Source: a virus
Length of the DNA: 64,000 bases
Strand: one strand, 5' to 3'
IMG/VR virus record: IMGVR_UViG_3300045918_000470
Span: 1 to 64,000 of that record
The position numbers and the translations under genes were made by a program. The notes under the pieces are model-generated. The model was given only the letters and a program-made list of their open reading frames with translations. It did not search any database and was not told the DNA's origin. The number at the start of each line of letters is the position of its first letter. Within the stretch, counting starts at the first letter, position 1. Shown here one piece after another: positions 1-8,948 of the stretch.

Positions 1-323
1 TTATATCCTGAAGTGTCAAAACGTTCAGAAGTTTGTTTTGCACGATTGTAAAAGCTCGGGTTAACTCCAACATCAAACTTGCTATGTAGTTTTATTTCTA
101 AACTCATAGCTTCTTCACGTGAATTAGATATACGTACTACCTTATATTTGTAATCTGATGGATTTAGTTTTTGATCTTCCTTGAATTCTTTATCTGTTGA
201 TGAAGAGAAGTACTTAATTCCTAAATTTAGTTTAGGATATTCATTACAAGATTTAACTCCGTAATAATGTTTATTTAATTTTGTGTTGGTAATTCGATAG
301 GTATAGTGGTATAAATATTGCAT
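1..323 (-). CDS. GIY-YIG-like homing endonuclease, N-terminal part (runs off the window)
   Basis: An open frame starts at the ATG at 323 and is still open at base 1, giving about 107 residues. The start is supported by GGAG 8 nt upstream. The N-terminus reads YTYRITNTKLNKHYYGVKS, which fits the GIY...YIG core of GIY-YIG nucleases in the divergent form common in phage free-standing endonucleases. It is followed by a Lys-rich region and a REEAMSLEIKLHSKFDV segment typical of that group. A DNA-binding tail would be expected beyond the window. Family assignment is by motif memory only. Confidence 0.6.
   Translation of the reverse strand, partial: MQYLYHYTYRITNTKLNKHYYGVKSCNEYPKLNLGIKYFSSSTDKEFKEDQKLNPSDYKYKVVRISNSREEAMSLEIKLHSKFDVGVNPSFYNRAKQTSERFDTSGY
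310..317 (+). promoter_or_regulatory. late-promoter-like box TATAAATA
   Basis: An exact TATAAATA lies about 95 bases upstream of the GroES-like gene and inside the 5' end of the opposite-strand nuclease gene. T4 late promoters use this octamer. Its position upstream of a plus-strand gene makes it plausible; the distance is longer than for other boxes here. Confidence 0.4.
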
Positions 324-411
324 GCTGCAGATCTCCAGGTTTGTAGAGTATATGGGTGTTAGAGCACCGTGATATACATTTTATGTATTTATTAAAATTG
401 AAAGTAGATTT

Positions 412-711
412 ATGATTAAAAAGTTAACTGATGAAAACATTGAATTATTTAGACCAGTTGCCGATGTTGTATTGGTTAAATGTGAGAAGAAGAAAAATAC
501 CACATCTAGTGGTATTATCTTAATAGAGCAGGAATCTGTTACTGAGCGTCCTGATAACGGCGTTGTAACCGTTATTGGTATTGAAGTAAAAGAAGTGCTT
601 GTAAACGATATTGTATATTTTACACAACAAACAGGGTATGATTTTTATGAGTCAGATGATTATCTATTTGTTCTAGTCCAAGAGTCCAAAATTCTTGGTC
701 TTATACGATAA
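412..711 (+). CDS. GroES-like co-chaperonin (T4 gp31-type role)
   Basis: This 99-aa protein reads as a complete GroES fold: RPVADVVLVKCEKK at the N-terminus, a short mobile-loop region with SSGIILIEQ, then GVVTVIG, VNDIVYFTQQ and a C-terminal LFVLVQESKILGLI. GroES proteins are about 95-100 aa, so the length fits. T4 gp31 replaces GroES so that the host GroEL can fold the major capsid protein, and a similar role is inferred. Its last 11 bases overlap the end of the convergent fibre gene. No strong Shine-Dalgarno is visible. Confidence 0.8.
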   Translation: MIKKLTDENIELFRPVADVVLVKCEKKKNTTSSGIILIEQESVTERPDNGVVTVIGIEVKEVLVNDIVYFTQQTGYDFYESDDYLFVLVQESKILGLIR

Positions 712-2068
712 TACGTGGTGTTGAAATACTTGTATTAGTGACACAACATAGACTTCCACAAAACCATAATGAACCATCTGATTTTTCAAAGATGGTTGAT
801 TCTTCTGTACATACTATATTGCTTGGATTTAAAATTCCTGGAATTTGTGTGAATACATATCTACTATTAAAATCACCCAATACTAATTGACCATTACCAT
901 TAGCACCTGTACCCCACAATGTTCCATCAGATTTTTCAATGATAACATGAGATCCACCTACAGATATTTTATTTGGATTAGTAAAAGAATTATCTAATTG
1001 TATAGGATCATAATAACCATTATTTGTATTCCCTTGTCCTAACTGCCCACTGTAATTGACGCCGCATCTCCAAACAGTTCCATCAGATTTTTCAAAATAA
1101 ACAAAATTGTTATTGCTTCCGTTTGTACTTAGATACAACTTATCGATTGATGGGACATCAGGCAATAATTGAAATGACGTAAATTGTCCTCGAATGGTTA
1201 ACTCACCATTTCCGTTTCCATAATAACTACAACCCCATACCGTACCATCAGATTTTTCAATATATAGATTATAAGTGTACATTTTAAATCCATGTGCATT
1301 ATTAAATGATGCATCTAACTGAACTGGTGTACTATAATTATTTCCATATGAACCCGTACCAAAATGTCCTGCCCAATTATTACCACATACCCATAAGGTA
1401 CCATCTGCTTTATGAAATATGGTAGATTGCTCTGAACTACTTATATCAATAATATTATCAAATGAACTATCAAATTTTGTTAATGTTGGTCTTGATACAA
1501 AATCACCCAATCCTAATTGACCATTGCTATTATCCCCACAACCCCACAATGTTCCATCAGATTTTTTTATAAAATAAAATCCAAAGCCACGATAAAGTTT
1601 AGCACCATCCTGCACGAATGGTTTAAAATATGTATTTGTACCAATTGAGGAATCGTAACCAAAAAACATGTAGACATTGTTAAACATAGCTGATGTACCA
1701 TTCCTATTACTAAACAACTCAGTAGGATTTAATATATCTGTCCATGCGCTTCCATTCCATTTTAAAACAGTTTTTGAAACATCATTTATAATCCAATATT
1801 TCATATTGGTAGGATTTGATGTTAAAATAGGTAATTCTGTACTATATATCGTATCTTCAGAAGAAATATTCTTTAGAAAATCCAACTGGATAAGGTTGTT
1901 TGAATAATCAGTACCTGGTAATGCAGGTACATCGGGATTTACATTGAATGTCTTTGTTCCACCTATTGATTGATCGCCACTAGGTAGAACACGTAATGAC
2001 AACTCGTTGAGATTATTGTCCATATCATCTGTAGTGAGTGGTGTAGTTGAATCTTTTCTTAATAACAT
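701..2068 (-). CDS. tail-fibre-type protein with six RCC1-like repeats
   Basis: A 455-aa protein. Residues 1-50 carry the shared fibre anchor module (MLLRKDSTTPLTTDDMDNNL...GGTKTFNVNP). From about residue 165 on there are six blocks of the form KSDGTLWGCG.N..GQLGLGD spaced about 50 residues apart, the pattern of RCC1 beta-propeller blades. A phage role as receptor- or surface-binding tip is inferred from the anchor and from the neighbouring fibre genes. The start is supported by GAGG before ATG. It is a paralogue of the next gene and of the one at 46842. No signal peptide or membrane segment is seen. Confidence 0.75.
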   Translation of the reverse strand: MLLRKDSTTPLTTDDMDNNLNELSLRVLPSGDQSIGGTKTFNVNPDVPALPGTDYSNNLIQLDFLKNISSEDTIYSTELPILTSNPTNMKYWIINDVSKTVLKWNGSAWTDILNPTELFSNRNGTSAMFNNVYMFFGYDSSIGTNTYFKPFVQDGAKLYRGFGFYFIKKSDGTLWGCGDNSNGQLGLGDFVSRPTLTKFDSSFDNIIDISSSEQSTIFHKADGTLWVCGNNWAGHFGTGSYGNNYSTPVQLDASFNNAHGFKMYTYNLYIEKSDGTVWGCSYYGNGNGELTIRGQFTSFQLLPDVPSIDKLYLSTNGSNNNFVYFEKSDGTVWRCGVNYSGQLGQGNTNNGYYDPIQLDNSFTNPNKISVGGSHVIIEKSDGTLWGTGANGNGQLVLGDFNSRYVFTQIPGILNPSNIVCTEESTIFEKSDGSLWFCGSLCCVTNTSISTPRIIV

Positions 2069-2075
2069 GTTACCT

Positions 2076-3428
2076 CTATAATAAAATACCTAAGGTTGAT
2101 CTTCCGTTCTCATCAGGTCCACCTAATTGACCTGAGTTTGTGTATCCACAAGACCATAATGAACCATCTGATTTTTCTATGAATAATGTACCATATCCAC
2201 ATTCCATCTTGTTTGGATTTAAAATTCCAGGAATCTGTGTAAATACATTTCTATCAAGAGTATCACCTAATCCCAACTGACCACCATTATAACCACAGGA
2301 CCATACTGAACCATCTGATTTTTCAACAAATGATGCATAATAACCACATGCAATCTTATTTGGATTGTTTATATCTGTAATTTGTTCAAATGATGTTCTA
2401 TCAAGAGTATCACCTAATCCTAACCCACCATTACCATTAGCACCTGTACCCCATACTGTTCCATCAGATTTTTCAATGAAGGTATGGGCATATCCACATG
2501 CTATTTTTCTTGCGTTATCAAAACCTATAATATGTGTGAAGTCATATACATCACTATTAGCATTCAACCCAAGTTGACCATTATTATCATTTCCAGCGCC
2601 CCAGACGGTACCATCAGTTTTCTGAATTATTGTATGTCTATAACCCATTGATATTTGTAAAGGAGGATCTATTGGTAATTGCGTAGGAGTATAACAATCA
2701 TATGATCCACCAGTTCCATATTGTCCATGATCATTATATCCACAACCCCAGAATGTTCCATCAGATTTTTCAACTAATAACCCATTATATCCACAATATA
2801 CATTAATTGGATTATCAAAATCTGGTATCGCTTGCATAAACCCACTACTAGGATATGTATATCCACAAGACCATATCGTGTTATCGTTCAATTCGATAAT
2901 AATAGATTCAGCAAATGAATTACCATAAACTTTTTTAATATTATCAACACCTAAATCAAAAAATCCATAGAAATTTGTAGTTGTAGTTGATGATAAAGAA
3001 TTATTATTATTATATCCTGAACCATATAATCTTCCACCTTGAAAAATATATGACATATCATATGATGGAATGAGTGAGGTAGGATTAATAAATTTTAACC
3101 ATGATCCATTATTAAATGTGAGCACTTTCTTAACCGTTTTTTCTACATATATAATTGCAGATAGATTATTAAGATTTGACTTTAAATCGAGTGGAAGTGT
3201 ATCTGTTGTAATTACATTGGAAGATAGTGTATCCTTAGCATATTTTGATGTACACAAGGATTGTGAATTATCTAAAATACCTGTGACAATGGGAGATGAT
3301 GTAAAAGTCAACTTTCCATAAATCGTCTGATCTGTACTAAGGTCAACACGATTTGATAGATCAATGAGATTATTATCCATCTCCTCTGTTGTTAAAGGTG
3401 AACCTTTATCTAATCTTAGTGTAATCAT
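2076..3428 (-). CDS. tail-fibre-type protein with six RCC1-like repeats (paralogue)
   Basis: A 450-aa paralogue of the preceding downstream gene, separated by 7 bases. The anchor module is MITLRLDKGSPLTTEEMDNN followed by ...GKLTFTSSPIV. A linker (about 60-170) precedes about six RCC1-like blades with the core KSDGTVWG.G.NGNG.LGLGD. The cores are more regular than in the 701-2068 gene, and several nucleotide words are shared between the two, suggesting duplication. The predicted product is a beta-propeller at the end of a fibre or baseplate appendage; the ligand is unknown. Confidence 0.75.
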   Translation of the reverse strand: MITLRLDKGSPLTTEEMDNNLIDLSNRVDLSTDQTIYGKLTFTSSPIVTGILDNSQSLCTSKYAKDTLSSNVITTDTLPLDLKSNLNNLSAIIYVEKTVKKVLTFNNGSWLKFINPTSLIPSYDMSYIFQGGRLYGSGYNNNNSLSSTTTTNFYGFFDLGVDNIKKVYGNSFAESIIIELNDNTIWSCGYTYPSSGFMQAIPDFDNPINVYCGYNGLLVEKSDGTFWGCGYNDHGQYGTGGSYDCYTPTQLPIDPPLQISMGYRHTIIQKTDGTVWGAGNDNNGQLGLNANSDVYDFTHIIGFDNARKIACGYAHTFIEKSDGTVWGTGANGNGGLGLGDTLDRTSFEQITDINNPNKIACGYYASFVEKSDGSVWSCGYNGGQLGLGDTLDRNVFTQIPGILNPNKMECGYGTLFIEKSDGSLWSCGYTNSGQLGGPDENGRSTLGILL

Positions 3429-3437
3429 TTAATTTCC

Positions 3438-4034
3438 TTATACTACAGGAGGTGTTACATCTGCAGGTGTTGTAGGAGCATTTGCTCTTTTATCGTCACG
3501 AATTTTAATTGCATTTAGTTCATCTTCAGTTGTAGCTGCATCGATTAATTGATCAGTAGTTTGTTCTTTCAAAAACAATCCTTGGATATATTCACCTACT
3601 GCATTTGCTACCGCTGTAATTTCTGCAAGGCCAAGAGGTATAAATCCATTAGGACCTTTCCAGCTAATTGTAAGTGTAGGATTATTTGATAAGTATGTGA
3701 ATGCTGCAGTGATCATAGATTGTGAATCACGGTCAGTAGCAATACTCATATTATTAACAACAATTCCTTTATTTTCCATCATCTGTCTGTATAATTTTGC
3801 ATCTGTTTTTTTACGAACTTTTAATTCTCCAATAGTTACTATTGGTTGAAAATTGTTAACAAAATCATTTGCAATTTTAATTTCTTCTGGTGTCATAGGT
3901 GTGCGATCACCGCTGGTTAGTTTGAAACTATTGTACGGGTCAAGAATAAATGCATCACATTGAATTCCTGAGAATGATTGTGCATAACGAGTTCCATTTT
4001 TATCGAACTCAAGTACATTGTTTTGAAATCTCAT
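3438..4034 (-). CDS. fibre-region protein with DUF4376-like C-terminal domain
   Basis: A 198-aa protein. The segment at about 100-165 (FTYLSNNPTLTISWKGPNGF, then ITAVANAVGEYIQGLF and LIDAATTEDELNAI) matches my recollection of DUF4376, a small domain often fused to phage tail-fibre or assembly proteins. The first 60 residues may be a separate beta-rich domain. A Pro/Thr-rich tail ends the protein. A GATAAATA box lies 19 bases upstream. Function is unknown; fibre assembly or attachment is a guess from context. Confidence 0.5.
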   Translation of the reverse strand: MRFQNNVLEFDKNGTRYAQSFSGIQCDAFILDPYNSFKLTSGDRTPMTPEEIKIANDFVNNFQPIVTIGELKVRKKTDAKLYRQMMENKGIVVNNMSIATDRDSQSMITAAFTYLSNNPTLTISWKGPNGFIPLGLAEITAVANAVGEYIQGLFLKEQTTDQLIDAATTEDELNAIKIRDDKRANAPTTPADVTPPVV

Positions 4035-4052
4035 AAGGGTTCCTTTTTGTTT

Positions 4053-4060
4053 TATTTATC
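4053..4060 (-). promoter_or_regulatory. late-promoter-like box GATAAATA
   Basis: Reading the minus strand, GATAAATAAAAC overlaps the stop codon of the 4059-5021 gene and lies 19 bases before the start at 4034. It matches the ATAAATA box repeated at many gene junctions in this window. Confidence 0.45.
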
Positions 4061-5021
4061 AACGTGCAACAAATAATGATTCTTTATCACCAACCTGCAC
4101 AAAAGACACATTTATACCTGTGTATGTATTATATAGATCAAGTACCTCAAATGTTATAAATCGTGTAGAAGAAAATAAATGTGAAATAGGATAATTCCTT
4201 GTAGCACCTGATAATCCAGGGGTTCCATTAAGATCCGCAGGTTGAAATGTAATTTTTGATGGGTCAGTTAGAATAAACGATCCTTGGATAGCACCATTAC
4301 CATATGACGTCCCTGATATATCAGCTGCTGATATATCAAGAATTTTTGTACCTGTTGCATTATAGAAAAATATATCAGAATAATCATCTCTGCTCCAATT
4401 GCTCATTGTTTTTACATAATAAAATTGACCAAGATATGTGTTGTTTATATCATACATTCTAATGATGGTGTTTGCCCTATCATAAGGCCATGAATAATGA
4501 TACAAAAATAAATCAAATGATGCAATATCAAGGGGTATTTTTGAACTTTCAGGAAGAGAGTGATGTACTCCTGTCCCTATCCATGCATTGAAGTTATATA
4601 TATGCAATGGTCTAGTAATGTCTAAACCTACACCTACATAATACTTAAAGAAATGTGTTCCATCATCCAGTGTAAAATTTTCAGGGTGAGCATATTCTAT
4701 TATTGCACCGCCAACATTACGGATTTTTTTAATATCCCACATACCATTAATATATTGATAAACAGAAACAATAGATTTAGGATTATTTCCGGTGTATTGA
4801 ACCCATACTGTACTTGTGGGATTATTATCAGGATTTATAGGTGCTGAGGTACTAAAAATGAATGAGCGTGATTTTTTGAATGTGTCGAAATAAGATGTAG
4901 TAACAGCAGAGTTAGATGTCAAAGGACAATCTAACCCGGTGATGAAACCTTCAGCTTGAATATCTCCTATTGTATCATCTGATGTTCGTCCTACTATAAG
5001 TTTATTCGTAAAATTATCCAT
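4059..5021 (-). CDS. tail-fibre region structural protein, unknown fold
   Basis: A 320-aa protein without the usual anchor module; it starts MDNFTNKLIVGRTSDDTIGD. Residues 60-105 contain SAPINPDNNPTSTVWVQYTG...SIVSVYQYINGMWDI, a linker that is also found in several neighbouring fibre genes (for example the PVNPDLSPSRKIWIKV segment at 5669-6445). The rest is rich in aromatic residues and beta-type sequence, with no cysteine motif or membrane segment beyond a few scattered residues. A virion fibre component is inferred from this shared linker and the operon. Confidence 0.5.
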   Translation of the reverse strand: MDNFTNKLIVGRTSDDTIGDIQAEGFITGLDCPLTSNSAVTTSYFDTFKKSRSFIFSTSAPINPDNNPTSTVWVQYTGNNPKSIVSVYQYINGMWDIKKIRNVGGAIIEYAHPENFTLDDGTHFFKYYVGVGLDITRPLHIYNFNAWIGTGVHHSLPESSKIPLDIASFDLFLYHYSWPYDRANTIIRMYDINNTYLGQFYYVKTMSNWSRDDYSDIFFYNATGTKILDISAADISGTSYGNGAIQGSFILTDPSKITFQPADLNGTPGLSGATRNYPISHLFSSTRFITFEVLDLYNTYTGINVSFVQVGDKESLFVAR

Positions 5022-5030
5022 AAAAATTCC

Positions 5031-5657
5031 TTATATTAGACTATCTAATTTATCGTTTAGTTCAGTAATTTTTTTGTCTTGTTCTTTAATTGCTTCAATC
5101 AATAATGCTACAAGATTTGAGTAACTAACTGAAAACATACCATCTGTATCCATAGACACAACTTCAGGAACAACCCGTGAAACGTCTTGAGCGATAAGAC
5201 CAATATTTTTATTAATCATCCCATCTTTCATATAACTAACACCATCAAGTAAAAGAACCTTATCAAGGGCATGTGTAATAGGTTCAATATATGATTTAAC
5301 CCGTCTATCAGATGTCTCGGTGATATTTCCTGAAACAATTAAGTTTGCATTGATAATAAGATCACCAGTCATAGTACCACCTGCAAGAGGCACCTTTGTA
5401 TTATCTTGTGCTGGGTGAGATGCAGCAAAATCTGTTAAAGCTGATTGAACAGTTGTTGCAACAAAATTAGCGTTAGCAGCCTTTGTTGATGTGTCACCGC
5501 TTGCTAGATTAGGAACGATTGGTGATGATGTAAATGTTTTTACACCTCCAATATTTTCGTTCCCTAGCAATGATACCTTTTTAGATATCTCCATAAAATT
5601 TCCATCTAACTCATCACGAGTCAATGGATCTGTTTTATCACGTCTTAATACTATCAT
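5031..5657 (-). CDS. tail fibre with S74 intramolecular chaperone domain
   Basis: A 208-aa protein with three parts: the anchor module (MIVLRRDKTDPLTRDELDGN, then GGVKTFTSSPIV), a short stalk (about 60-110, with GGTMTGDLIINANL), and a C-terminal Peptidase_S74 domain. The S74 signature is SDRRVKSYIEPI with Ser116 and Lys121, then NIGLIAQDV...VPEVV and SVSYSNLVALLIEAIKEQ. S74 domains trimerise phage fibres and then cleave themselves off just before the Ser. It is very short for such a fibre, so the mature product would be only about 115 residues. Confidence 0.75.
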   Translation of the reverse strand: MIVLRRDKTDPLTRDELDGNFMEISKKVSLLGNENIGGVKTFTSSPIVPNLASGDTSTKAANANFVATTVQSALTDFAASHPAQDNTKVPLAGGTMTGDLIINANLIVSGNITETSDRRVKSYIEPITHALDKVLLLDGVSYMKDGMINKNIGLIAQDVSRVVPEVVSMDTDGMFSVSYSNLVALLIEAIKEQDKKITELNDKLDSLI

Positions 5658-5668
5658 TTGTTATTCCT

Positions 5669-6445
5669 TTAGAAAAAATTAATTGTTATTCTATTTGTAG
5701 AAACATTAGATGTATATGCTTCTACATAATACATATCACCAGGAATAAGATTTGGATTAACACCATTTCCATTTGAATCAAATACATTACCACTAGTGCC
5801 CATTGCACCTTCAAACCAAAAATAACACCACGAACATCCAGGAGGACATATAGCTTTTAACCATAATGTTGGAGATGTATTAGCTATATGATCTAATGTA
5901 TAGAAAACATTAGGAGTAATTAAAATCGCATCTGCGAAACTTGAACCGGTCGCGGGGATATCCCACGAACCATCCCAATAATATATATCAAGAATTGACC
6001 TAGGAACATTTGATGAAACCTTAATCCATATTTTTCTTGAAGGAGATAAATCAGGATTTACTGGCGTAGTTGTGCTTACAGTGACATTACCTAATAATGA
6101 GGTAATGTCACTGCATGTTTTAGTATTGATAATCTTATTAGAAATATCAGAAACATCAGGGACTTTCATTGATGAAAACACAAAATCTCCTGTTATTTCT
6201 TGATCCATATTATAATTTAAACTACTAACTATAACATCATCGATTTTATCATTAACATTTTTTGTATTGATTAATTTATTTGAATTATCATTTAAAGGAA
6301 CATCATCACATTCAATACTCGTAAATGTTTTTATTCCGTTTACAATTTGATCTGTTGTGAGGGTTACACGATTTTCTAACTCGAGTAGATTATTATCCAT
6401 CTCGTTTGTTGATAATGGCGAACCTTTTTCTACACGTAAAATCAT
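5669..6445 (-). CDS. tail-fibre-type protein with shared anchor module
   Basis: A 258-aa protein. It starts with the anchor module (MILRVEKGSPLSTNEMDNN, then NGIKTFTSIEC) and has a second similar half-module (EITGDFVFSSMKVPDVSD). The linker PVNPDLSPSRKIWIKV links it to the other fibre genes. The last 90 residues look like a compact beta domain. Ligand or partner is unknown. Confidence 0.55.
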   Translation of the reverse strand: MILRVEKGSPLSTNEMDNNLLELENRVTLTTDQIVNGIKTFTSIECDDVPLNDNSNKLINTKNVNDKIDDVIVSSLNYNMDQEITGDFVFSSMKVPDVSDISNKIINTKTCSDITSLLGNVTVSTTTPVNPDLSPSRKIWIKVSSNVPRSILDIYYWDGSWDIPATGSSFADAILITPNVFYTLDHIANTSPTLWLKAICPPGCSWCYFWFEGAMGTSGNVFDSNGNGVNPNLIPGDMYYVEAYTSNVSTNRITINFF

Positions 6446-6454
6446 AGTTATTCC

Positions 6455-6811
6455 TTATACAATTAATGATCTAGCAGTTTTTCTCTTTTCAAGAATATCC
6501 GCATATTTTGTTATTAGATCATGAACATCCTCAGATGTACCTAAAACACTAGCTTCAGATATTTTAGTAACAACATAATCTGTTGATGCAAGATACAATG
6601 ATTGTTCTTGATTGATAGAATCTTGAACCTCTTTTGCAATCTGTTCAGGTGTAAGTGAAATATCTTCAACAACTTTTTTCTTTTTGTTATAAACCCTACC
6701 TAAATCATTAGTAGTTATAAGTTCATTATTAATCAAAATTCCTTGAAGAACTGATGGTTCGTATGAATGAACTGCGATTATTATATTTGATTTATCTATT
6801 TCTGCATACAT
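6455..6811 (-). CDS. small fibre-associated protein, possibly a tail fibre assembly protein
   Basis: A 118-aa protein with beta-type sequence in the first half (IIAVHSYEPSVLQGIL) and a helical second half containing LYLASTDYVVTKISEA and YADILEKRKTAR. A protein of the same length and plan sits between two fibre genes at 42724-43080. The motif (L.STD...) near a conserved Arg-rich helix is reminiscent of small phage tail-fibre assembly chaperones, but the match is weak. Confidence 0.4.
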   Translation of the reverse strand: MYAEIDKSNIIIAVHSYEPSVLQGILINNELITTNDLGRVYNKKKKVVEDISLTPEQIAKEVQDSINQEQSLYLASTDYVVTKISEASVLGTSEDVHDLITKYADILEKRKTARSLIV

Positions 6812-6820
6812 ATTTTTTCC

Positions 6821-7780
6821 TTATTTTGCCCAGATTGCAAGGTAGTTTACTGTTCCAAGTGCACGTTGCTCAGTATTTCCTGACTGTATTCGAATCTTGT
6901 CACCAAACACAGTATAATAACAATATATACTATCGTTTGCATCAACACCACCAGCAAAATTCGTTTGCTTCATTGAGGGAATAAATCCTACAAGATTTCC
7001 CATAGAATATCCTGATGGTGGATAGACATCAGCATAGTTCTGACTGCTTGAAGGACCTTGTCCTACTCCTGATTGAAGTGAGTTTAATGTCAATGTACCG
7101 TATGTCACCAACCAACCCATACCTCCCGCAGGTCCTTGTGGACCTTGTGGTCCTGAAGGACCTTGTGGGCCTTGTGGACCTGAAGCACCTGAACCCGCAG
7201 ATAATCCAGAAGTAACAGCTTTAACAAATGCCGTTGTTGCGACCTTTGTGGAATTATCATTAGTTGTTGGTGTAGGTGCTAACGGACTAACACTAAACGT
7301 CTTAACGCCTGAAATTGATTGGGCAGTGCTAAGCGTACAAAAATTAGTTTGATCAGCAGTTGGTAATTGGATATCTGTTGTACCATCAAATACTACACCA
7401 TTAATTTTTCGTCCTACTTTCAATGCGTTAGCCGTACCAGCATTTCCTGATATATCTGTAACTAATCCATCACTAAATGTTTTTGCACCTTTAAATGTTT
7501 GAGCAAAATCTGTAATCGTAACACCACTAAGTGTTTGTGCAGGTAATGTAATATCAGATGTACCATCAAATGTAACACCATTAATTTTACGTGGTGTGAA
7601 TAATCGTGTTGATGTAGTTGCATTTCCAGTAAGATTACCAATAATAGGTGAACTAAATGTTTTCGTACCTGCAATGGTTTCAGTTTCTGTCTTGCTTACT
7701 TTTGTAGTATCAAGATATACGAGATTATTGTCCATCTCATCATATGTTAATGCAGATCCTTTTGTTGATCGTAAAATCAT
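6821..7780 (-). CDS. tail fibre with collagen-like segment
   Basis: A 319-aa protein. Anchor module MILRSTKGSALTYDEMDNN is followed by two stalk repeats with GTKTFSS...GNLTGNA and RKINGVTFDGTSDITLP. A collagen-like run of Gly-Pro-Gln/Ser triplets (about residues 198-218) marks a trimeric stalk. The last 100 residues form the distal domain (GWLVTYGTLTLNS...). First gene of the minus-strand fibre block, with an AATAAATA box 26 bases upstream. Confidence 0.7.
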   Translation of the reverse strand: MILRSTKGSALTYDEMDNNLVYLDTTKVSKTETETIAGTKTFSSPIIGNLTGNATTSTRLFTPRKINGVTFDGTSDITLPAQTLSGVTITDFAQTFKGAKTFSDGLVTDISGNAGTANALKVGRKINGVVFDGTTDIQLPTADQTNFCTLSTAQSISGVKTFSVSPLAPTPTTNDNSTKVATTAFVKAVTSGLSAGSGASGPQGPQGPSGPQGPQGPAGGMGWLVTYGTLTLNSLQSGVGQGPSSSQNYADVYPPSGYSMGNLVGFIPSMKQTNFAGGVDANDSIYCYYTVFGDKIRIQSGNTEQRALGTVNYLAIWAK

Positions 7781-7805
7781 ATATATCTTCCTTTCTATTT
7801 TCTAT

Positions 7806-7829
7806 TATTTATTATCTCATTCATAAATA
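7806..7829. promoter_or_regulatory. divergent pair of late-promoter-like boxes
   Basis: The short intergenic region holds AATAAATA on the minus strand (7813-7806), facing the fibre block, and CATAAATA on the plus strand (7822-7829), 17 bases before the start at 7847. The symmetric placement fits two divergent late promoters. Confidence 0.5.
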
Positions 7830-7846
7830 AAAATAAAAGGTAACCT

Positions 7847-8170
7847 ATGGAATTAAATTTACAGGAATATTTTCTCCTACAACCAGAATTATACGAGACA
7901 CGTAACGGAAAATTATTTGAGGCAATCTACAAGGATGATGAAGTGGTTATTGCATTAAATTATCCTATTGAAGAAACAACGGAAGAGAATACACGATTAT
8001 ATCCACGTGTAATCGACATTGATTATTTTAAGAAAGAATATCAACTAAAAAATTTACCACAAGATTTTAGAACAATAAATTTTAAACAGAAAAAGATGGC
8101 AATTCAATTGGTGCTCAAGCAACTCTCATTAGTATCTGATGAGGTCAAAGAAGGGTCTAATGAAGCTTAA
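7847..8170 (+). CDS. hypothetical protein, 107 aa
   Basis: I do not recognise this protein. It is acidic at the N-terminus and basic in the middle (FKQKKMAIQLVLKQLSL), mostly helical in character, with no cysteines. AAAGG precedes the ATG and a late box lies just upstream, so it is probably a late gene. It overlaps the next gene by 11 bases, which suggests translational coupling. Confidence 0.55.
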   Translation: MELNLQEYFLLQPELYETRNGKLFEAIYKDDEVVIALNYPIEETTEENTRLYPRVIDIDYFKKEYQLKNLPQDFRTINFKQKKMAIQLVLKQLSLVSDEVKEGSNEA

Positions 8171-8399
8171 TGATAATAATACCGAGGTGATTATATTCAT
8201 CGAGGATGAAATGAGTTTTGAAGGTTTTCTTGAAAAGATTTTTTCTGCAGATCTATCAGATGAGGTGTTTGAAAAAAGGATTTTCGAATACGTCGATTTA
8301 TTGATAATCGAGGTAGCAAAAACCCTTCATATTGATTTTGAAGAGGCGAAAGATTTATATGATGAATATCTCACAAGAAATATTCTTGATGTTATCTGA
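8160..8399 (+). CDS. hypothetical acidic protein, 79 aa
   Basis: The start at 8160 is chosen because AAAGAAGGG lies 4-5 bases upstream; an in-frame ATG at 8139 lacks any such site. The product is strongly acidic and helical (FEEAKDLYDEYL). No family recognised. It ends one base before the convergent unknown cluster. Confidence 0.5.
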   Translation: MKLNDNNTEVIIFIEDEMSFEGFLEKIFSADLSDEVFEKRIFEYVDLLIIEVAKTLHIDFEEAKDLYDEYLTRNILDVI

Positions 8400-8948
8400 T
8401 TATTCGTACACGACATTATAAGTCGTACCATCAGCTTCGAAGCTGGAAACCCCAGCAACATCAAAATTAAACAGATTGTATTTAAGTCGGTTATTATAAC
8501 CCATAATCATATCATTTTCTGAATATAAGATATCCTTAAAATCATCTGATATATTGTTAAATGTTCGTCTTATATCAACTAACTTTCCTTCATTATCTCT
8601 AGTATAAACCCATTCAGTTTTATTCCCATCTTTTGTTTCATCAAATGATTTTATGAGATTATTCTCATAAACAAATCTGATTATTCTGCTATTCGATAAC
8701 AACCCTGTTAAAAGGTTGTTTGTGAAGGATGGTTGAAAAATTTCTTTAACCCCATCCTTCTCATAAATCATTCTACTAAACCCTTTAATTTCCATCTCAG
8801 TAAGAAATAATGATGTTATATTAAATCCCATATATTCCACTGGAAATGTAGGATATTTGTCATTAAACAAAAATGTAAGTGACTCAGTATCTGATGAGAT
8901 ACTCTTCAAGAATTTTTTAGTATTATAATTTATAACTTCAGTGATCAT
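8400..8948 (-). CDS. unknown protein of the YD-like four-gene cluster, 182 aa
   Basis: Last gene of a four-gene minus-strand cluster. It contains segments such as WVYTRDNEGKLVDIRRTF and FVYENNLIKSF, which resemble the Y-x-Y-D-x-x-G-x-L-x-x-I pattern of YD/Rhs repeats without being clear copies. The start codon overlaps the previous stop (ATGA, 4 bases), which indicates translational coupling. No catalytic motif, signal peptide or membrane segment is seen. Function unknown. Confidence 0.5.
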   Translation of the reverse strand: MITEVINYNTKKFLKSISSDTESLTFLFNDKYPTFPVEYMGFNITSLFLTEMEIKGFSRMIYEKDGVKEIFQPSFTNNLLTGLLSNSRIIRFVYENNLIKSFDETKDGNKTEWVYTRDNEGKLVDIRRTFNNISDDFKDILYSENDMIMGYNNRLKYNLFNFDVAGVSSFEADGTTYNVVYE

